Shown here: piece after piece, positions 8,228 through 12,806 of the stretch | Numbering within the stretch: position 1 is the first letter of the stretch | How the letters are laid out: each line of letters opens with the position of its first letter | DNA from: Acidobacteriaceae bacterium | Lineage (GTDB): Bacteria; Acidobacteriota; Terriglobia; Bryobacterales; Bryobacteraceae | NCBI GenBank assembly: GCA_019246575.1 | Contig: JAFAQG010000721.1 | Span: 1 to 12,806 of the forward strand | Length of the DNA stretch: 12,806 nucleotides | Direction: 5' to 3' | Made by a program: the position numbers and the translations under genes | Notes under the pieces: model-generated | Seen by the model: the letters and a program-made list of their open reading frames with translations, nothing else | Told to the model about the DNA's origin: nothing | Database searches by the model: none

Positions 8228-8255
8228 CCTTAGAAATCCTTTAGCCCGGCCTTAG
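8228..8255. promoter_or_regulatory. Three CYTTAG hexamers at 11-bp spacing; candidate KdpE (OmpR-family) operator
   Basis: CCTTAG at 8228-8233, CTTTAG at 8239-8244 and CCTTAG at 8250-8255 begin exactly 11 bases apart. A further CTTTAG lies at 8188-8193, out of phase. OmpR/PhoB-family regulators, to which KdpE belongs, bind direct repeats with about this period. TATGTT at 8267-8272, 11 bases after the last repeat, could be a -10 box placed as in PhoB-type promoters. The site is 52-79 bases upstream of the first small kdp ORF. The repeats are seen directly; the regulator is inferred. Confidence 0.5.
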
Positions 8256-8274
8256 GCGCGAACATCTATGTTGA

Positions 8275-8295
8275 AAAGGGCGCACGAACGCCTTT
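8275..8295 (+). other. Imperfect hairpin just upstream of the small kdp leader ORF
   Basis: AAA-G-GGCG (8275-8282) can pair with CGCCTTT (8289-8295) around the loop CACGAA, with one G (8278) bulged. It ends 11 bases before the ATG at 8307. It might end transcription from the ABC unit or affect translation of the small ORF. What follows is TTTCGATTTCGATT-like rather than a clean T-run, so a terminator call is weak. Confidence 0.3.
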
Positions 8296-8306
8296 CGATT
8301 TCGATT

Positions 8307-8390
8307 ATGGCTGACATCCTCTATTCACTGGTCGCAGTAATGTTCTTTATTGTTTGCTGGGCTTTCACAAAAGCCTGCGACCGCCTTTAG
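8307..8390 (+). CDS. Small membrane peptide at the head of the kdp operon (27 residues)
   Basis: An 84-base ORF encodes one hydrophobic helix (about residues 4-19, LYSLVAVMFFIVCW core) ending in the polar tail KACDRL. It should span the inner membrane once. It lies 27 bases before kdpF on the same strand, downstream of the phased repeats, so it is probably the first gene of the operon. From memory, similar peptides ending in C-D/E-R-L occur ahead of kdpF or kdpA in other bacteria. I know of no assigned function. The arrangement suggests a Kdp accessory subunit like KdpF, or a leader peptide. No Shine-Dalgarno sequence is evident in the bases before the ATG, which is the main doubt. Confidence 0.6.
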   Translation: MADILYSLVAVMFFIVCWAFTKACDRL

Positions 8391-8417
8391 GCACTCCACG
8401 TTCAAGGACTTTCTTGT

Positions 8418-8501
8418 ATGGATTACATCATCGGCGGAGTGGCAACTGTGTTTCTCTTCGCCTATCTCGTGTATGCGCTACTTAGACCGGAGAAGTTTTA
8501 G
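8418..8501 (+). CDS. kdpF: Potassium-transporting ATPase subunit KdpF
   Basis: KdpF is a single-helix peptide that stabilises the KdpABC complex in the inner membrane. This 27-residue ORF reads MDYIIGGVATVFLFAYLVYA, followed by a tail ending LRPEKF. The YLVYALLRPE(K/R)F ending is the hallmark of the family and the length is normal. AAGGA at 8404-8408 is a good ribosome-binding site, 9 bases from the ATG. KdpA begins 30 bases after the stop. At this size the gene is easily missed, but the C-terminal signature together with its place directly before kdpA makes the call strong. Confidence 0.93.
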   Translation: MDYIIGGVATVFLFAYLVYALLRPEKF

Positions 8502-8531
8502 GGTCTTTCATCCGAACAAAGGAAACGATCT

Positions 8532-10358
8532 ATGACAGGGAATGGCATTTCCCAGATACTCGTCTTTTTCGCCGTCATATTGGTACTGACGAAGCCAATC
8601 GGTATCTTCCTGGCAAGGTTGTTCGAAGGGCAGCGGACGTTTCTGCACCCGATCCTCAGGCCTCTCGAGGTATTAACGTACAGGCTGGTTGGGATAAAAG
8701 AGGAGACGGAACAACGCTGGACGCAGTACACCGCCTCACTGCTGGCGTTCAGTATATTCTCGTTCGTCTTCGTATACATTCTGCAGCGGCTGCAAGGTCT
8801 GTTGCCGTTGAATCCGCAGGGTTTCAATCACACTAACGTGTCACCGGACCTTGCTTTCAATACTGCCGTCAGTTTCTTGACGAACACGAACTGGCAGTCC
8901 TATACGCCTGAAAGCACCCTGAGCTACCTCGTAGAGATGGCGGCCCTGGCGGTTCAGAATTTCGTCTCTGCAGCGGCGGGCATTGCCGTTGCGATCGCGC
9001 TCGTGCGCGGCTTTGCCCGCCAGCAGGTGAGCAGTATTGGAAATTTCTGGGTCGACCTCACCCGCGCGACCCTTTACGTGCTGTTGCCGATCTCAGTTGT
9101 TGGCGCTTTGTTCTTTTGCTCGCAAGGTGTCATTCAAAATTTTCATCCCTATACAACGGTGACTACCCTTGAAGGTGCGAAGCAACTAATCGCTCAGGGT
9201 CCGACTGCATCGCAGGAAGCCATCAAAATGCTGGGTACGAATGGCGGCGGATTCTTCAACGCCAACTCGGCGCATCCATTCGAGAACCCAACGCCTCTCA
9301 CGAACCTCGTCCAGATCGTCCTGATCTTCGTGATCCCCGCCGGCCTGACCTACACCTTTGGCGTCATGATCGGAGATCGCAGGCAGGGCTGGGCCATCTT
9401 CAGCGCCTGTGCGGTCATGTTCCTGGCAGGAGCATTCTTCTGTTACTGGGCAGAGCAGAACGGCAATGCGACTTTGGCGAAATTGGGCATCGAGACTCAT
9501 GAAACGGCCGCACAGCCGGGCGGCAATATGGAAGGCAAGGAAACGCGCTTCGGCATCGCGGCTTCCGCCCTTTTTGCAACCGTAACCACGGACGCGAGTT
9601 GCGGGGCCGTTAACGGGATGCACGACAGCTTCACTCCCCTCGGCGGTTTAGTGCCGCTATTCAATATCCAGACCGGCGAAGTCATCTTCGGAGGAGTAGG
9701 CGCAGGTTTGTACGGGATCCTGCTCTACGCAATTCTCGCGGTCTTCATTGCGGGACTGATGGTGGGGCGCACGCCCGAATACGTCGGCAAGAAGATCGAG
9801 CAGAAAGAAGTTAAGATGGCGATGCTTTCGCTCATCTGCACTGCCTTCAGTATCCTTGTATTCGCCGCCATCTCCTCTGTCATTCACTTTGCGCCGCCCG
9901 GAAAGGATGCCAAAGGACAGCCCGTGGCGCACAGCTATTGGAACCCTCCTGGGCCGGCTACTGCCAATTTCAACAACCCCGGAGCTCATGGCTTTTCGGA
10001 AGTCCTGTACGCGTATACTAGCGCCACGGGAAACAACGGCAGCGCATTCGGCGGCATCAATCCGAATACTCCGTGGTACAACCTGACAATCGGCCTTGCC
10101 ACGCTGATCGGCCGATTTTTCTTTCTTATCCCGCTGCTTGCGGTTGCAGGTAGCCTCGCTTTGAAAAAGAAGGTTCCATACACGAGCGGAACCCTGCCGA
10201 CGCACACACCGCTATTCGTCGGATTATTGGTCGGTACTGTTATCCTTGTTGGCGCGCTGACGTTCTTCCCGGCTCTCGCCTTAGGGCCAATCGTCGAACA
10301 CTATCTCATGCAGGACGGTAAGTTACTGTCGCTTCTGCTGTTGCCGATCTGGGGTTAA
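8532..10358 (+). CDS. kdpA: Potassium-transporting ATPase subunit KdpA
   Basis: KdpA is the channel-like subunit of the Kdp pump and binds K+ from the periplasm through four pore loops. All four selectivity-filter regions are visible: TNTNWQ at residues 117-122, GTNGGGFFN at 235-243, TTDASCGAVNGMHDS from 352, and TSATGNNGSAFGG from 496. QPGGNMEGKETRFG, a conserved stretch before the third filter, is also present. The protein has 608 residues against 557 in E. coli. Part of the excess is a Pro/Asn/Gly-rich stretch before the fourth filter (about residues 455-490, with AHSYWNPPGPATANFNNPG). AAAGG at 8518-8522 precedes the ATG at 8532. kdpB begins 3 bases after the stop, so translation is probably coupled. 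Confidence 0.98.
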   Translation: MTGNGISQILVFFAVILVLTKPIGIFLARLFEGQRTFLHPILRPLEVLTYRLVGIKEETEQRWTQYTASLLAFSIFSFVFVYILQRLQGLLPLNPQGFNHTNVSPDLAFNTAVSFLTNTNWQSYTPESTLSYLVEMAALAVQNFVSAAAGIAVAIALVRGFARQQVSSIGNFWVDLTRATLYVLLPISVVGALFFCSQGVIQNFHPYTTVTTLEGAKQLIAQGPTASQEAIKMLGTNGGGFFNANSAHPFENPTPLTNLVQIVLIFVIPAGLTYTFGVMIGDRRQGWAIFSACAVMFLAGAFFCYWAEQNGNATLAKLGIETHETAAQPGGNMEGKETRFGIAASALFATVTTDASCGAVNGMHDSFTPLGGLVPLFNIQTGEVIFGGVGAGLYGILLYAILAVFIAGLMVGRTPEYVGKKIEQKEVKMAMLSLICTAFSILVFAAISSVIHFAPPGKDAKGQPVAHSYWNPPGPATANFNNPGAHGFSEVLYAYTSATGNNGSAFGGINPNTPWYNLTIGLATLIGRFFFLIPLLAVAGSLALKKKVPYTSGTLPTHTPLFVGLLVGTVILVGALTFFPALALGPIVEHYLMQDGKLLSLLLLPIWG

Positions 10359-10361
10359 CTT

Positions 10362-12485
10362 ATGGGGACTACTGTTGAGAGACCTACACAGACACAACCG
10401 CCAGCGCAGGATATCACATCGCTGCTGCCGACTAAGTTAGTTCGTGCACGCCCGCTGTTCGATCCTGAGATTCTCAAGCGCGCGACGGCTGATTCCTTCG
10501 TCAAGCTCAACCCGCTAACTCTGCTCAACAATCCCGTCATCTTCGTCGTCGAAGTCGGTGCGGCGCTGGTCACGATTTTTCTAGTACGCGACCTGGCGAT
10601 AGGCGCGAAGGATGCAGGCTTCGGATTCCAAATTGCTTTGTGGCTATGGTTCACGGTGGTGTTCGCGAATTTCGCGGAAGCGATGGCCGAGGCTCGCGGC
10701 AAAGCGCAGGCCGATGCTCTGCGCAGAACCAAGACGGATGCTGTGGCCAAACGCCTCGTTGGCAACAAAACGGAGACAATTCCTGCCTCGAAGCTGCGCT
10801 CCGGCGATATTGTGATTGCCGAAACGGGCGATCTCATTCCTGGCGACGGAGAGGTCATCGAAGGAATTGCGACCGTTGACGAATCCGTGATTACCGGTGA
10901 AAGCGCACCGGTGATCCGCGAATCCGGCGGTGATCGGAGTGCTGTTACGGGCGGAACAAAAGTCCTCTCCGATCAGATCAAGATTCGGATCATGTCGAAC
11001 CCTGGAGAAACCTTCCTCGACAGGATGATCGCACTTGTGGAAGGAGCCGAACGTCAGAAGACCCCGAACGAAATCGCGCTGAACATTCTCATTGCGGGTT
11101 TGACGATTATCTTCCTTCTGGCCGTTGCGACGCTTCATCCGTTTGCGATTTATGCGGTCGCATCCGCGGGCTCGGGAACTGTGCCGACCATCGCAGTTCT
11201 CGTTTCCCTCCTCGTGTGTCTGATTCCTACGACCATCGGCGGCCTGCTCTCCGCAATCGGTATCGCGGGAATGGATCGCGTGATGCAGGATAACGTGCTC
11301 GCGATGAGCGGGAAATCGGTGGAAGCATCGGGCGATGTGAACACGCTTCTGCTCGACAAAACCGGAACGATCACTCTGGGTAATCGCCAAGCGGTCGAGT
11401 TCAAGCCTTTTCCGGGTGTATCGGAGGAGGAGTTGGCGGATGCCGCGCAACTCTCGAGCCTCGCCGATGAGACGCCTGAAGGCCGTTCCGTCGTGGTGCT
11501 TGCAAAAGAAAAATACGGCTTACGCGGCCGAGACGTAGGCGAGCGCGAGGCCAACTTCATACCGTTCTCCGCGTATACGCGAATGAGCGGCGTCGATCTC
11601 AATGGCCGCCGGCTGCGCAAAGGCGCAAGTGGTGCGATTGCGAAATTCGTTCAGGACACGGGCGGGACACTTCCTCCCGGCTATGAAGAGACGTCGGACC
11701 AGATTTCCCGAATGGGCGGAACTCCGCTGGCCGTCGCGGACGGGTCGCGCGCACTCGGTGTCATCCATCTCAAAGACATCGTCAAGGGCGGAATGAAGGA
11801 GCGAATGAATCAGCTTCGGGCGATGGGCATCCGCTCTGTTATGATCACGGGCGACAACCCGCTAACCGCGGCCGCGATTGCAACCGAAGCCGGCGTGGAT
11901 GATTTCCTCGCACAAGCGACACCCGCCGACAAACTCGCTTACATCAAGAAAGAACAAGCGGAAGGAAGACTCGTGGCGATGACGGGGGATGGCACTAATG
12001 ATGCGCCCGCACTCGCCCAGGCTGACGTGGGCGTTGCCATGAACACCGGCACGATGGCTGCCAAAGAGGCCGGGAACATGGTCGACCTTGACAGTAACCC
12101 GACAAAGCTCATTGAAATCGTCGCCATCGGGAAGCAGTTACTGATAACGCGCGGTGCACTTACAACATTTTCGATTGCAAATGACGTTGCCAAGTATTTC
12201 GCCATCATCCCCGCGATGTTTATGGCCACTTACCCGGCACTCGCTCGTTTCAACATCATGGGCCTGCATACACCGCAGAGCGCCGTGCTCGCGGCCGTAA
12301 TCTTCAACGCTTTGATCATTATTGCGCTGGTTCCGCTCGCATTGCGAGGCGTGAGATATCGACCAGTCGGCGCGGCATCGTTGTTGCGGCGCAACATCCT
12401 GATCTATGGCATCGGCGGCATTATCGTGCCCTTCCCAGGTATCTGGGCCATCGATCAGCTGCTCGTATGGATGCATCTCGCTTAG
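10362..12485 (+). CDS. kdpB: Potassium-transporting ATPase ATP-binding subunit KdpB
   Basis: KdpB is the P-type ATPase subunit that hydrolyses ATP and powers K+ import through KdpA. The 707-residue protein (682 in E. coli) has the actuator motif TGES at residues 178-181 and the phosphorylation motif DKTGTIT with the aspartate at D332. It also has the hinge motif [18 protein letters not shown] and [19 protein letters not shown] in membrane helix four. [14 protein letters not shown] in helix five has D608 and K611 at the positions of E. coli D583 and K586, the charged pair important for coupling. S181 corresponds to E. coli S162, whose phosphorylation inhibits the pump; the residue is conserved here but its modification is not shown. 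The extra length is mostly a polar N-terminal stretch of about 25 residues. GGGG at the end of kdpA can serve as ribosome-binding site. Confidence 0.98.
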   Translation: MGTTVERPTQTQPPAQDITSLLPTKLVRARPLFDPEILKRATADSFVKLNPLTLLNNPVIFVVEVGAALVTIFLVRDLAIGAKDAGFGFQIALWLWFTVVFANFAEAMAEARGKAQADALRRTKTDAVAKRLVGNKTETIPASKLRSGDIVIAETGDLIPGDGEVIEGIATVDESVITGESAPVIRESGGDRSAVTGGTKVLSDQIKIRIMSNPGETFLDRMIALVEGAERQKTPNEIALNILIAGLTIIFLLAVATLHPFAIYAVASAGSGTVPTIAVLVSLLVCLIPTTIGGLLSAIGIAGMDRVMQDNVLAMSGKSVEASGDVNTLLLDKTGTITLGNRQAVEFKPFPGVSEEELADAAQLSSLADETPEGRSVVVLAKEKYGLRGRDVGEREANFIPFSAYTRMSGVDLNGRRLRKGASGAIAKFVQDTGGTLPPGYEETSDQISRMGGTPLAVADGSRALGVIHLKDIVKGGMKERMNQLRAMGIRSVMITGDNPLTAAAIATEAGVDDFLAQATPADKLAYIKKEQAEGRLVAMTGDGTNDAPALAQADVGVAMNTGTMAAKEAGNMVDLDSNPTKLIEIVAIGKQLLITRGALTTFSIANDVAKYFAIIPAMFMATYPALARFNIMGLHTPQSAVLAAVIFNALIIIALVPLALRGVRYRPVGAASLLRRNILIYGIGGIIVPFPGIWAIDQLLVWMHLA

Positions 12486-12500
12486 AAAGGATCGAAACAC

Positions 12501-12806
12501 ATGCTGAAGCATCTCGCGCCCGCACTTAGGATGATGATCCTGATGACCGTGCTCACAGGGCTGATTTACCCCCTCGCGATAACCGGAATCTGTCAGGTTC
12601 TGTTCAAAAACAGAGCGAACGGAAGCCTCGTAACGATGAACGGGCAAGTCGTCGGCTCGACGCTCATTGCCCAGAGTTTCTCGAGGCCGGAGTATTTTCA
12701 TCCGCGGCCTTCCGCAGCGGGGAACAATGGCTACGATCCAACCGCGTCGGGCGGGTCGAATTACGGGCCGACAAACCAGAAATTATTTGATCGCATGAAA
12801 GCAGCT
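12501..12806 (+). CDS. kdpC: Potassium-transporting ATPase subunit KdpC, N-terminal part (cut by window edge)
   Basis: KdpC is the single-span subunit of the Kdp complex, thought to increase ATP binding or K+ affinity. The frame is open for 102 codons to the window edge; the full protein is about 190 residues. It begins with one membrane helix (about residues 11-33, including LTGLIYPLAITG). Next come the periplasmic motifs GSTLIAQSFSRPEYFHPRPS and YDPTASGGSNYGPTN, both diagnostic of KdpC. AAAGGA-type ribosome-binding sequence lies at about 12486-12491, and the gap after kdpB is 15 bases, so it is part of the same operon. A kdpD/kdpE sensor pair often follows kdpC and may lie beyond the edge. 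Confidence 0.97.
   Translation, partial: MLKHLAPALRMMILMTVLTGLIYPLAITGICQVLFKNRANGSLVTMNGQVVGSTLIAQSFSRPEYFHPRPSAAGNNGYDPTASGGSNYGPTNQKLFDRMKAA

Noticed and set aside
10644..11450. Minus-strand 268-codon frame opposite kdpB
   Set aside because: It is antisense to a fully conserved P-type ATPase and shows no domain of its own.
12138..12701. Minus-strand 187-codon frame spanning kdpB end and kdpC start
   Set aside because: It is antisense to two well-recognised kdp genes and resembles nothing known.

Overview
The window looks like chromosomal DNA of a moderately GC-rich Gram-negative bacterium. The FtsK C-terminus, the GumC/Wzz-like protein, and the Kdp operon with two tiny leading ORFs suggest an Acidobacteriota-like genome. 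That is an inference from sequence style, not from a search. All genes read as intact. I see no insertion sequence, prophage, CRISPR array, tRNA or rRNA.

Layout: (1) 1-375, minus strand: the first 125 codons of pyruvate kinase, running off the left edge. It is divergent from (2) ftsK at 541-2904, plus strand, a full-length septal DNA translocase. (3) 2913-4337, minus strand, convergent with ftsK: a Wzz/GumC-like polysaccharide co-polymerase without a kinase domain. (4) After a 344-base gap with only weak signals, a two-gene plus-strand ABC transporter unit at 4682-8171. It has a large ATPase with an MgtE_N-like front domain and an AAA-associated tail, then a duplicated (two-in-one) permease; no substrate-binding protein is visible. 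(5) 8188-8306: a control region with three CYTTAG hexamers exactly 11 bp apart, suited to an OmpR/PhoB-type regulator such as KdpE. (6) 8307 to the right edge: a Kdp potassium-pump operon made of an unnamed 27-residue membrane peptide, kdpF (27 residues), kdpA, kdpB and the first 102 codons of kdpC.

KdpA (channel), KdpB (P-type ATPase), KdpC and KdpF form the high-affinity K+ uptake complex of the inner membrane, normally made under K+ limitation. The sensor pair KdpD/KdpE is not in the window and may lie to the right. The ABC unit next to it has an unknown substrate. Its MgtE_N-like domain, a fold used for Mg2+ sensing in MgtE, and its position beside kdp raise the possibility that it also serves ion homeostasis. 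Pyruvate kinase and ftsK are housekeeping genes.

The least ordinary parts are the domain fusion in the ABC ATPase, the small ORF ahead of kdpF, and the phased repeats upstream of the kdp operon.
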